A DNA stretch of 33,917 nucleotides from Dermatophilaceae bacterium (GTDB lineage: Bacteria > Actinomycetota > Actinomycetes > Actinomycetales > Dermatophilaceae): contig JACMPC010000237.1 in the NCBI GenBank assembly GCA_014377705.1, positions 1 to 33,917 of the forward strand, given 5' to 3'. Each line of letters starts with the position of its first letter. The first letter of the stretch is position 1. Of this stretch, positions 7,854-16,666 are shown in pieces. The notes beneath the pieces are model-generated. The model did no database searches. It was given only the letters and a program-made list of their open reading frames with translations, and was not told the origin of the DNA. The position numbers and the translations under genes are program-made.

Positions 7854-8494
7854 CAGGCCCTGGGCGGCGCTCCAGAAGATCACCAGATCGTTGATGCTGC
7901 GCATCTGCTCGTAGCTGCGGATCGCTCCGAACGGCGCGTTCAAGAAGTCCGAGTCGTCGTGGTCACTGCTGCTGACATAGGCGTAAGGCGCGGCATGCAG
8001 CGCGTCACCGGGCGAGACGCCGTACGACGTGTCGTCCAGCAGGATGGCGACGTCGAAGTGCTCGGGCCACAGGATCGGGTTCTGTCTCGGCGCCATCACC
8101 CTCAGCGCGGCATCGCCCAGGAGACACCACTGCTGGATGAGCGAGGCCGACGCGGCATCCAGCGCCGTGTCGTCGTCCGGGCCGACCTCGCTGCCGTCCG
8201 GATGGCCATCGGGCGGGGCCCCGAAATCGACCCCGAGCGCATCGGCCAGATCGGAGAAGGCCCGGCGACGGGCACCCGCCTGCTCTCGTCGGACAGCAGG
8301 TCGGTGCCGCGCAGGCGTAGCGCGGGGGTCCCGGTCGTGGCGAAGCCCCCCGGGGTCACCCTCAAGGTGAACCGGCCGCCGGCCCGCCGTTGCGGACCGG
8401 TCATCAGACACTCATTGATCCCGTGCAGCCGTCGGCGCGTCACGGCGAGGGTCGCCGGGTCGAGGACGCTTGTCGTCGGCATGGCCTGTTCCAT
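7836..8494 (-). pseudogene. Uncharacterised actinobacterial protein, frameshifted
   Basis: Two overlapping frames together make one protein of about 218 residues. The first, from ATG 8494 (preceded by GGAGGAGAAG), gives MEQAMPTTSVLDPATL and continues to LRLRGTDLLSDES. The second gives RRAFSDLADALG through ILWPEHFDVAILLDD, SYGVSPGD and APYAYVSSSD to the stop. The frame changes near 8270-8285, where one base is missing or two are extra. I recall hypothetical actinobacterial proteins with the same WPEHFD and YGVSPGD blocks, but no function. An intact gene with a sequencing indel is the main alternative to a real pseudogene. Confidence 0.65.
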
Positions 8495-8664
8495 CTTCTC
8501 CTCCAAGGTTGTCAACTGATTCCCGTCCTGATCCACTGACTTGAGCGCGTGTGCGCAGGGTTGATGCCGCTGACCGAGGGGTGTTTCATGAGTGCGATAG
8601 CTGAGCCTCCCCCAATGACCCTTTGCCTGCAATGGGTGTTCGCCGACCTGTCTGGGCCCAGGTC

Positions 8665-10444
8665 ATGACCGGCTCGACCTGGCACCGGTTCCAGGACGCC
8701 GACATCCCGGATGAGGGCCGTGTCGGGCAGCGGTCGTCGACGGTCGCCCGGTCGCCCTGTCCCGCTGTGGCGGGCGGCTCGGCGCCCTGGAGAACCTCTG
8801 CCCGCACCAGGGCGGGCCGCTGGGCGGGGCTCCATCGAGAAGGGCCTGCTGCAATGCCCGAGGCACGGCTACGACTACGACCCGATCACCGGGGTCCCCC
8901 CAACTTCGCGGACGCCGTGCCCGCCTTCCCGGCTCAGGAGCGCGCCGGCGGCACCTGGGTCGAGCTGCCTGACCTGCCCGAGCACGTCCGGACCGTCGGT
9001 GACGTGGTGGTCGAGACGCTCGTGGTCTGAGGGGGTCACTGCGGTCATCGGGATGGTGGGGCACTCCAACCTCGGGGTGGCCGATGCGATGCGGCGCGCG
9101 GAGGAACGAGGCGAACTGCGCTACATCGGCATCCGGCATGAGGGTGCTGCGTCCTTCGCGGCCAGTGGCTATGCCAAGCTGACGGGCCGTCCGGCCACCT
9201 GCCTGGCGATCGCCAGACCGGGTTCCACCAAACTGCTGACCGGCCTGTATGACGCCAAGGTCGACGGTGCCCCGGTGATCGCCATCTCCGGGCAGGTGCC
9301 GAGCTCGGTGCCGGGCCGGGGGGCGTTCCAGGACCTGAATCCCAACGCGGCCTTCGGCAACGTCGCCATCTCAACCGCCACGCTGCAGTCCGGCAGTGAC
9401 CACGGCGAGCTGGTGGCCAGCGCTGTGAAGCACGCCATCGACGGCAGGGGAGTGGCGCAGCTGGTCCTGCCCGACGAGGTTCAGGTGCTCCCCAGCCAGG
9501 CCAAGGCGGTGGGCCCGCAGGGCAGGCTGGCAGATCGGGAGACCCCACCGTCGGCGTTGGCCATCGACGCTGCCGCGGCGTTGGTGCGGGCTGCGAAGCG
9601 TCCGGAGATCGCGGCGGAGGACGGGGCGCGCACCGGGCTGGCCGAGCTGCTGTCCCTGGCCGAGCGCCTGGGTGTCCCGATCCTGACCACGTTCAGGGCC
9701 AAGGGTCTGGTGCCGGACGACCACCCTCTGGCCACAGGGGTTCTGGGGCGTAGCGGGACCCCGGTCGCGAGCTGGCTGATGAACGAGTCGGACCTATTGA
9801 TCGTGGTGGGGGCCTCGTTCTCCAACCACACCGGCATCGCCACCTACAAGGATCTGGTGAGCATCGACCACGCTCCGGCAACCATCGGGCGGTTCAACCC
9901 GGTCAACGTCTCGGTGCTGGCTGATGCCCGGCTCGCGCTGGCCGCCCTGGACCTGGCACCGGCCGATGCCGTCTGCACCGTCGACGTCGGCAACCACGCC
10001 CACTCCTTCGGACGATACCTGGAGTCCAAGGGGCAGCCGGTGCTGATGCCCGGCTACCTCGGCTCCATCGGCTTCGGCTATCCCGCCGCCATCGGCGCCT
10101 GGGCCGCGGACCCTTCCCGCCGGGTCATCGCGGTGACCGGTGACGGTGGGTTCGGGCAGTATCTGGCGCAGCTGACGGCGGCGGTGAAGTACGGCATACC
10201 GGTCAGGCACGTGCTGCTGGACAACGGCGCGCTCGGCAAGATCTGCAAGGAACAGCGGGCCGGCCAGTTCCCGGCCTGGCAGGTCTCGCTGACGAACCCC
10301 AGCTTCGCGGAGCATGTCGTGCTACGCGGCGCCCAGGGTGAGACGGTTCGGACGCGGGCCGAGCCGGATGCGGGGATGGCGCGGATGCTGGCCGCAACCG
10401 GGCCGTACCTGCTGCACATCGTGCAGGACGGCGAGCTGGTCTGA
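8665..10444 (+). pseudogene. Rieske [2Fe-2S] domain fused to a thiamine-diphosphate enzyme, with four frame changes
   Basis: Starting at ATG 8665 (MTGSTWHRFQDADIP), the reading moves through three frames to give a Rieske domain: SRCGGRLGALENLCPHQGG, then LLQCPRHGYDYDP, so both Cys-X-His and Cys-X2-His ligand pairs are present. It ends at TGA 9028-9030, where another shift leads into an intact ThDP enzyme of the pyruvate oxidase/acetolactate synthase superfamily. That part has the activating Glu in GIRHEGAASF, a central domain, and the ThDP motif GDGGFGQYLAQLTAAV to LLDN. Breaks are near 8724, 8826-8829 (G run), 8896-8901 (C run), each one base short, and 9024-9025 (one extra base). Correcting them gives a continuous protein of about 593 residues, an architecture I recall from actinobacteria. 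The ThDP part could be made alone from ATG 9053. Substrate unknown. Confidence 0.75.
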
Positions 10445-10451
10445 GCGTCCG

Positions 10452-10841
10452 CTACACCTGTGGCGGCTGGTCTCCGTACAGGCGCCTGCGCATCCACCCG
10501 GGCAGGCGTGGCGAGCGGCGTTCCCACTCCAGCCGGATCAGCTCGTTGGCTACGGCCACGGGGTCGTCGGCGTCGCTGGTGAAACCCATCCGGGTCTGGC
10601 TGCCGCTGAGGAAGTCGCGCAGGGCGGTCTCGTCGCTCTCATCGGTGACCGTCAGCGAGACGGGCCCGTCTCGGATTCCGTTGATGGCGACCACATGGCC
10701 GTCGAGGGTGAATGCCGCCTCGTACTCGCCATCAAGGACCGCTCTGGAGTCCATCGAGCCTGCGGCGTCCTCGATGCGGGGAAAGGCCCAGGCCTCGCCG
10801 TCGCGGTCGAAGATCAGGACTGCTGTCGGGTGTTCTTGCAT
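10452..10841 (-). CDS. Uncharacterised 129-residue protein
   Basis: A small soluble protein with no membrane segment, signal peptide or recognised motif. The N-terminal half reads as successive beta strands (AVLIFDRDGEAWAFPRI, EYEAAFTLDGHVVAING, GPVSLTVTDESDE), and the C terminus ends in a basic Trp/Arg-rich segment. Codon pattern and the regular strand spacing support real coding. It converges on the end of the ThDP enzyme with a 7-base gap. I cannot assign a function. Confidence 0.6.
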   Translation of the reverse strand: MQEHPTAVLIFDRDGEAWAFPRIEDAAGSMDSRAVLDGEYEAAFTLDGHVVAINGIRDGPVSLTVTDESDETALRDFLSGSQTRMGFTSDADDPVAVANELIRLEWERRSPRLPGWMRRRLYGDQPPQV

Positions 10842-10943
10842 GGAGCCATCATGCAGGGTCGGACCGGCCAGTGGTCCCCAGCAGGCGTCCGCTCCCCGGC
10901 CGATACTGCAAGCGAGGCCAGGACCCTGGCTCTCTCAGGACCG

Positions 10944-12880
10944 TCAGCTCCTGACCCGGCGCATCGTCGGGTCGTACAGCGGCCGGAGCGAGGCAACCGC
11001 CGGGTAGGTCCGGCCGGCGATGTCGACCTGCCAGCTCGAGCCGTCCAGGTAGACCTGATCCAGCGGCTCGCCGGCCTCGATCATGGCCAGTCTCACGGCG
11101 CCTCCGAGCGTGAAGCCGTAGGAGGCGGCCCGGACGTATCCGACGGGAGTCCCGTTCCGGCGGACCACCTCGGCGTGGAACAGCATGGGCCCGGGGTCTG
11201 TCACCAGGATCTGCAGCAGCCGCCGGGTCAGCGGTCCCGCAGCCTTCCGGGCCTCGACCGCCTCTCGCCCGATGAACCGGCTGGGACGCCGCAGGTCCAC
11301 GGCAAAACCCAGCCCCGCCTCGTGCACGCTGTCGGTGTTGTCGATGTCGTGGCCGTAGTCGCGATAGCCCTTCTCCATCCTCAGGCTGGACAGGGCCTTC
11401 AGCCCCGCGTGGCGTAGGCCGACCGCCTTCCCGGCCTCGGCGATGCGGTCGTGCAGATAGAGCGCCTGCTCGGTCGACACGTACAGCTCGTAGCCCAGCT
11501 CGCCCAGGGAGGTGATCCGGATGCACAGAGCCCGGGCAAATCCCAGGTCGATCTCGCGGGCCGTTCGGAACGGGAACGCCTCGTTCGACACGTCCGCGGT
11601 GGTGATCGCAGCGAGCAGCTCACGGGATCGGGGCCCTGGATGTTGAGCTGGGCGTGCCCGGACGTCACGTCGTTCACGAAGGCGTTCTCATCGCCGCCGA
11701 TATAGCGCCTCATCCAGGTCTCGACGTGGCGGTGGGCGGTGTCCGAAGCCACCACGAGGTAGCTCTCCTGCCCGAGCTTGGTGACCGTGAGGTCGGCCTC
11801 CAGAAGCCCGGCGTCATTGAGCCACGGGGTGCAGGTGATCCTGCCCTGCTCCGCGACCACGTTGTTGGCGGACAGGCGGTCCAGCAGACGTCCGGCGTCG
11901 CGACCCTTCACGGCGAACTTTGACATGAAGGACATGTCCATCAGGATCACGCCCTCCCGCGCGGCCCGGTGCTCCGCCTCCCAGTAGGGGAACCAGCTCT
12001 GCCGTCCCCAGGAGCGCCGCTCGACCGCCGGTTCGACCCCCGGCAGCGCGAACGAGTCGGCGCCCTCCCAGCCGCTGACGTCCATGAAGCAGGCGCGCTC
12101 AGCGGTGAGCCGTTCGTGCACCGCGGACCGCTTGATGCCGCGCGCGGTCTGCATCGACTTCGTCGGGTAGTGACAGAGGTAGACCGAGCCCAGCGACTCG
12201 ACAGTGCGGGCCTGCCGATATTGCGGGTTGGCCTGGTACCGGTGCAGCCGGTCGATGTTCAAGCCGGTGACATCGATGTCCGCCCGACCGTTGAGGATCC
12301 AGTGGGCGAGGGCGCGACCCAGACCGCCGCCGGTGAGGATGCCGACGGAGTTGAGCCCCGCCGCCACGAAGTAGTTCCTGAGCTCGGGAGCCTCGCCGAA
12401 GACCGGCTGAAGATCCGGGGTGAAGCTCTCCGGCCCGCAGAAGAGCTTGCGGAGGCCGACCTCGCCGGAGATCGGGACCCGCGACATCGCCGTCTGCAGG
12501 TACGGGCCCATCCGGTCCCAGTCCGGCGCGATCTCACCGAAGGAGAAGTCGGGCGGAATACCCTCGACCTTCCACGGGGCGCAGACCGGCTCGAACAGGC
12601 CAGGCATCAGGCCGCCACCCTCCTCGCGGAAGTACCCATGCGAGGCGGGGTCCTCCAGGACCGGCCAGGTGCTGGACACCTGCGGGATCGGCTCGGTCAG
12701 CAGGTAGTAGTGCTCGGCGGCCTGAAGCGGGATCGTCACCCCTGACTTCTCGCCCAGCTGGCGGGCCCACATCCCGGCGTTGTTGACGACGAACTCTGCC
12801 TCGATGTCGCCCTTGTCGGTGCGCACCCCGGTGACGACCCCGTCGCGTTCGAGCACGTCTTCCACGGTGACGCCCTCGCG
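10944..12880 (-). pseudogene. Dimethylglycine/sarcosine dehydrogenase-like FAD-GcvT protein, N-terminally truncated and frameshifted
   Basis: The readable part starts inside the FAD oxidoreductase domain (GVTVEDVLERDGVVTGVRT, then VVNNAGMWARQLGEKSG). It continues through the substrate and linker region (HYYLLTEPIPQ, LFCGPESFTPDL, GLNSVGILTGGGLG) into a GcvT-type tetrahydrofolate domain (SANNVVAEQGRI, ELGYELYVS, LRMEKGYRDYGHDI, GFTLGGAVRLAMI). The family (about 810-830 residues) oxidises N-methyl groups and passes the carbon to folate. The N-terminal 150-180 residues with the GxGxxG FAD-binding motif are absent. The 200 bases upstream encode only Pro/Ala/Arg-rich sequence before hcp ends. A second break, near 11624, needs one extra base to join DNIQGP-side and RELLAAITTADVSNEAF frames. 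Certainly non-functional as a classical flavoenzyme. Confidence 0.8.
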
Positions 12881-13009
12881 ACGCGGGCTCGCGCCGGCAG
12901 GGTTTTCCCCGGTGCTTCTCGGTCGGGCGCTGCTACCTGGTCGGGTGCTGTCGAGCGTGCGGCCGGGGACTGCGCGGGAGGCGTCGACATCGTCGGTGGC
13001 CCTGCTTTC

Positions 13010-13066
13010 GGGGGCTGTTGGCCCTTCGTCATCGTGTTGTTGACCCAGACGGTAGCAACAGCCCCC
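13010..13066. terminator. 11-base inverted repeat downstream of hcp
   Basis: GGGGGCTGTTG (13010-13020) and CAACAGCCCCC (13056-13066) are perfect inverted arms separated by 35 bases, starting 23 bases past the hcp stop. The position fits a transcription terminator, but the long loop and its place at the truncated end of the FAD oxidoreductase also allow a mobile-element scar. Confidence 0.45.
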
Positions 13067-13088
13067 TCGGCGCGGGACGGGGCGAGTC

Positions 13089-14768
13089 CTACGCGACGAT
13101 CAACTCGGCATCGGCATCGGCATCGCCGTTTGACGCCATGAACATCTCGACGTCGTCCTGGGCGTTGGTGATTCCGGCAATCCCGAAGTTGTCCATCAGG
13201 ACTGTGACCACGTTGGGGGACAGGAAGGCCGGGAGTGCCGGCCCCAGGTGGATGTCCTTGATCCCGAGGTGCAGCAGGGCGAGCAGGACGATGACCGCCT
13301 TCTGCTCGTACCACGCGATGTTGTACGAGATGGGCAGGTCGTTGATGTCCTCCAGGCCGAAGACCTCCTTGAGCTTCAGCGCGATCACGACCAGGGAGTA
13401 CGAGTCGTTGCACTGCCCCGCGTCCAGAACCCTTGGTATGCCGCCGATGTCGCCAAGCCCCAGCTTGTTGTACCGGTACTTCGCACATCCTGCGGTCAGG
13501 ATCACGGTGTCCTCGGGCAGGGCCTGGGCAAAGTCGGTGTAGTAGCTGCGGGTCTTCACCCGGCCGTCGCACCCGGCCATCACGAAGAAGCGCTTGATCG
13601 CTCCGGTCTGCACGGCGTCAACCACCTTGTCGGCCAGGGCGATGACCTGGTGGTGGGCGAACCCGCCGATCAGCTCGCCGGTCTCGATCTCCCGTGGCGC
13701 CGGGCAGGTCAGGGCATGCTTGATCAGGGCGGAGAAGTCCTTGGGCCTGCCGTCCACCCGGTCGGCGATGTGCTTCACGCCCTCGAAGCCCACCACGCCG
13801 GTCGTGTAGAGACGCTGCTTGTAGGAGTCCTTCGGCGGGACCAGGCAGTTGGTGGTCAGGAAGACCACCCCGTTGAAGGAGCGGAACTCGCTGGCCTGCC
13901 GGTGCCAGGCATTGCCGTAGTTCCCGACGAAGTTGTCGAACTTCTTGAAGGCGGGGTAGTAGTGGGCCGGCAGCATCTCGCCGTGGGTGTAGACGTCCAC
14001 GCCGGTGCCCTGGGTCTGCACGAGCAGCTCCTCGAGGTCTTTCAGGTCATGCCCGCTGACCAGGATGCCCGGCTTGTCCCGGACTCCGAGGTTCACCGTG
14101 GTGAGCTCGGGGTTGCCGTACGAGGTGGTGTTGGCCTTGTCCAGCAGGGCCATCACGTCAACGCCGAACTTGCCGGCCTCCAGGACCAGCGGCACGAGGT
14201 CGCCGACGGTGAGGGTGTCGTCCAGCGTTGCGGACAGCGCTCGCTCGATGAAGGCGAAGACGCCGTTCTCCTGGTAGTCCAGGGTGTAGGCGTGCTCTGC
14301 ATACGCGGCAATGCCTTTGACGCCGTAGGTGAGCAGCTCTCGCAGTGAGCGGATGTCCTCGTCCTGCGTGGCCAGGACCCCCACCAGCGCCGCCTTCTGC
14401 TCGAACCCGGAGGCCGGCGAGGTCCATGTGGCGGCATCGTTCGGGCCCGCCGGAATCGTCCCGCCCGCAGTGATGATGCTTGCTCTCAGGGCCTCGCGAA
14501 GCAGGAGGCCGTCCTCGATTCGGGTCACGAAACAGCTGCTGTCAAAGTTGGCATTGGTGATGGTGGAGAAGAGCCCTTCCATGATGAACTCGTCGACGTC
14601 CCGGCGTTCGAGATGCAGGGAGCGAGCCTGGGTCGCATGGATGGCGATGCCCTTGAGCGTGTAGATCAGCAGATCTTGCAGCCCGGCGACGTCCTCCGGC
14701 TTCCCGCAGATCCCTTTGACCGTGCAGCCGGTCCCCTGGGTTGTTTCCTCGCACTGATAACAGAACAT
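13089..14768 (-). CDS. hcp: Hybrid-cluster protein Hcp (hydroxylamine reductase/NO reductase)
   Basis: A 559-residue hybrid-cluster protein, which holds a [4Fe-4S] cluster and a [4Fe-2S-2O] hybrid cluster and handles nitric oxide or hydroxylamine in the cytoplasm. The N terminus [15 protein letters not shown]...GICG has Cys spacing X2-X8-X5, the class I pattern of anaerobes rather than the enterobacterial [2Fe-2S] type. Hybrid-cluster ligands are visible in [42 protein letters not shown] and [12 protein letters not shown] chose ATG 14768 because it places the Cys motif at residue 3; GTG 14774 is a close alternative. The C terminus is extended by an Asp-Ala repeat from a GCATCG-type triplet array. 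No hcr reductase gene is adjacent. A divergent Cys-bearing regulator suggests nitrosative-stress control. Confidence 0.95.
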   Translation of the reverse strand: MFCYQCEETTQGTGCTVKGICGKPEDVAGLQDLLIYTLKGIAIHATQARSLHLERRDVDEFIMEGLFSTITNANFDSSCFVTRIEDGLLLREALRASIITAGGTIPAGPNDAATWTSPASGFEQKAALVGVLATQDEDIRSLRELLTYGVKGIAAYAEHAYTLDYQENGVFAFIERALSATLDDTLTVGDLVPLVLEAGKFGVDVMALLDKANTTSYGNPELTTVNLGVRDKPGILVSGHDLKDLEELLVQTQGTGVDVYTHGEMLPAHYYPAFKKFDNFVGNYGNAWHRQASEFRSFNGVVFLTTNCLVPPKDSYKQRLYTTGVVGFEGVKHIADRVDGRPKDFSALIKHALTCPAPREIETGELIGGFAHHQVIALADKVVDAVQTGAIKRFFVMAGCDGRVKTRSYYTDFAQALPEDTVILTAGCAKYRYNKLGLGDIGGIPRVLDAGQCNDSYSLVVIALKLKEVFGLEDINDLPISYNIAWYEQKAVIVLLALLHLGIKDIHLGPALPAFLSPNVVTVLMDNFGIAGITNAQDDVEMFMASNGDADADAELIVA

Positions 14769-14882
14769 GCTCACTCTCGGTCCACCTGGATCTCTGTTTG
14801 ACACGCTGGATTCAGCTACGCGACATGACGGGGCCTTGCCGCGGGCTGTCACTCTGTGGAAACGGCCGTACTAGACGTCAAC

Positions 14883-14901
14883 AACGTTTTTACCACGTTG
14901 G
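14883..14901. promoter_or_regulatory. Candidate operator in the hcp/regulator intergenic region
   Basis: CAACG (14883-14887) and CGTTG (14897-14901) are inverted arms with a 9-base AT-rich spacer, within the 240-base region between divergent hcp and its neighbouring regulator. It does not match FNR, NsrR or HcpR consensus sites that I know. The call rests only on symmetry and position. Confidence 0.35.
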
Positions 14902-15007
14902 GGGGGTAAACTCGGCAGCGAAACCGTGTGTGACATCTCACGCGACTCGCTGGGCTGACGGCCATGTCGGTATCGGTGCTAAAATGCTGCTTCCCATTGT
15001 TCTTACT

Positions 15008-15850
15008 ATGGCGAGCGAGAAAACTACGACCATGCCTGAGTCCCCAGCTGCGACGCCCCGCCCAACGGCACAGAAGTCCCCTACGGCGCAGAAATCCTCA
15101 ACGGCACAGCGATCTCCAGCCCAGGGCGGCGGCCATGACCTGAACCACCACAAGGTGCTGTCCAGCATCAGCCGGGCAGCCGTGCTCGAGCTGCTGCGAT
15201 CGCGATCCGAGCCCCTGGGGGTCGTGGAGGTTGCCGAGCACGTGGGGCTCCACCAGAACACGGTGCGGTCCCATCTGGACCTGCTGGTGGACTCCGGGTA
15301 TGCCATCCGGCGCACGGAGGCTCCGAGCGGGCCGGGTCGTCCGCGGGTGGTCTATGAGGCGACGTCCGCCCCGGAGGGGGATCGCAACTACAAGCTCTTG
15401 GCCGAGGTGCTCGCCCAGCACATCGTTGCCACCAGCGAGCGTCCCAGCGAGGCCGCGGTGAACGCCGGGCGGAGCTGGGCCGGCTTGAACACGGGGTTGA
15501 ACACTGGGTCGAACACTTTGGGACAATACGACGGCGAGGGCACCGGGGCGCAGGTCACGCCCCCGGTCAGTGCGGAGGTCGCGGTGGACGTGGTCGTCAG
15601 GATGCTCGGCGACACTGGCTTCGCGCCCGAGCTCAGCGCCGACGGCACCTCCGTCAACCTGCACCGCTGCCCGTTCCGCGAGCTGGCCGTGACCCACCAG
15701 GACGTGGTCTGCGGGGCGCACCTGGGGATCATCCAGGGCGCCCTGGACGAGCTGGGTGGCATGGTCAGCGCCACCCGACTGATCCCCTTCGTCACCCCCG
15801 GCCTGTGTGTCACCACCCTGACCCGGGCGGACACCCCGGACGCTCCCTGA
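15008..15850 (+). CDS. Winged-helix transcriptional regulator with C-terminal Cys cluster (SufR/ArsR-like)
   Basis: A 280-residue regulator. Residues 1-40 are a low-complexity tail with repeated Thr-Ala-Gln-Lys/Arg-Ser units. Residues 45-115 form a winged helix: ISRAAVLELLRSRSEPLGVVEVAEH, recognition helix GLHQNTVRSHLDLLV, wing TEAPSGPGRPRVVYE. Near residues 225-275 three Cys occur as HRCPFRELAV, DVVCGAHLGI and PGLCVTT (C-X13-C-X31-C). This resembles the Fe-S binding C terminus of SufR-type repressors. A middle linker has three Asn-Thr-Gly-like repeats, which may be an insertion. I chose ATG 15008; ATG 14983 and ATG 15032 are alternatives, and no clear Shine-Dalgarno decides. Divergent orientation to hcp suggests it controls hcp in response to NO or Fe-S status. 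Confidence 0.8.
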   Translation: MASEKTTTMPESPAATPRPTAQKSPTAQKSSTAQRSPAQGGGHDLNHHKVLSSISRAAVLELLRSRSEPLGVVEVAEHVGLHQNTVRSHLDLLVDSGYAIRRTEAPSGPGRPRVVYEATSAPEGDRNYKLLAEVLAQHIVATSERPSEAAVNAGRSWAGLNTGLNTGSNTLGQYDGEGTGAQVTPPVSAEVAVDVVVRMLGDTGFAPELSADGTSVNLHRCPFRELAVTHQDVVCGAHLGIIQGALDELGGMVSATRLIPFVTPGLCVTTLTRADTPDAP

Positions 15851-15997
15851 ACACCCCAATACTGCGGACCCGCCCTGAACACCTCGACACTCCCGCCCCT
15901 GCTGGCGGTGGCGTTGGCGGAATCAGGCTGACCTCGGGGTGCTGCCGCTGACCAGGAGGGAGCAGCTGCTCCGCCCGGGGTCCTGCAAGGTGCAGGT

Positions 15998-16003
15998 TAG
16001 GCT
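15998..16003 (+). promoter_or_regulatory. Candidate -10 box of the YgjV-like gene
   Basis: TAGGCT fits the actinobacterial TANNNT pattern and would start transcription at or next to the ATG at 16010. No convincing -35 is seen. Confidence 0.35.
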
Positions 16004-16009
16004 CGGATC

Positions 16010-16627
16010 ATGGCTTGGTTGGACATTCTTGGCTGGGCTGGCTCCGCGCTGCTCATCTACTCGCTGATGCAGGCCAGGGTCCTGCGTTTCCGGCTGCTCA
16101 ACCTGGTGGCCTGTCTCGTCCTGATCGTCTTCAACGCGATGCTCGGCATCTGGCCGATGGTGGCGATGAACATTGCCCTGTCCGGAATCAATCTCTGGTT
16201 CATCCGTACGCTCTCCTCGGAGCGCCACTCCGACGTGGCGTTCGACGTGCTCGAGGTCGGGCCGCACGATGAGTACCTGCTCCATACCCTGAGGGTTCAT
16301 GGCGAGGACATCGACACCTACCAACCCGGTCTTGCCTGGGACGCGAAGGCGCCGGGGCACACGGCATACCTCGTCCAGCACGGCGACGAGACGGTCGGTG
16401 TGGTGCTGGTCCGGGACGCAGGCGATGGCGTGGCCCAGGTCCTGCTCGACTACGTGACGCCACGGTTCCGGGACTTCTCACCGGGCGAGTTCGTCTTCAG
16501 GCGCAGCGGGCTGTTCCGTGATCGCGGCTTCCGCAGGGTGGTCACGCCGGCAGGCATGGTTGCGCCGTACTACGACCGGCTGGGTATGCGCCGCGAAGGC
16601 CAGTCCTATGTCCTGGACGTGGGCTGA
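16010..16627 (+). CDS. YgjV-like membrane protein with C-terminal GNAT-like domain
   Basis: A 205-residue protein in two parts. Residues 1-70 carry two to three hydrophobic segments resembling the YgjV family (GWAGSALLIYSLMQ, RLLNLVACLVLIVFNAMLG, WPMVAMNIALSGINLWFI). Residues 75-205 form a soluble domain with a GNAT-like flow: beta strands around HTAYLVQHGDETVGVVLV, LLDYVTPRFRDFSPGEFVF, and a final GFRRVVTPAGMVAPYYDRLGM like the last helix and strand of acetyltransferases. Activity is unknown. The ATG at 16010 lies 7 bases after a TAGGCT box (15998-16003), so the mRNA may be leaderless. The 159 bases upstream also contain a GAGCAGCTGCTC palindrome. Confidence 0.8.
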   Translation: MAWLDILGWAGSALLIYSLMQARVLRFRLLNLVACLVLIVFNAMLGIWPMVAMNIALSGINLWFIRTLSSERHSDVAFDVLEVGPHDEYLLHTLRVHGEDIDTYQPGLAWDAKAPGHTAYLVQHGDETVGVVLVRDAGDGVAQVLLDYVTPRFRDFSPGEFVFRRSGLFRDRGFRRVVTPAGMVAPYYDRLGMRREGQSYVLDVG

Positions 16628-16666
16628 CCGAACCAGAGCGAGTGCTGGCTGCGGGCCTAGTCGCGC

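Noticed and set aside
13089-13130. GCATCG repeats considered as a regulatory array
   Set aside because: They encode the Asp-Ala C terminus of Hcp in frame.
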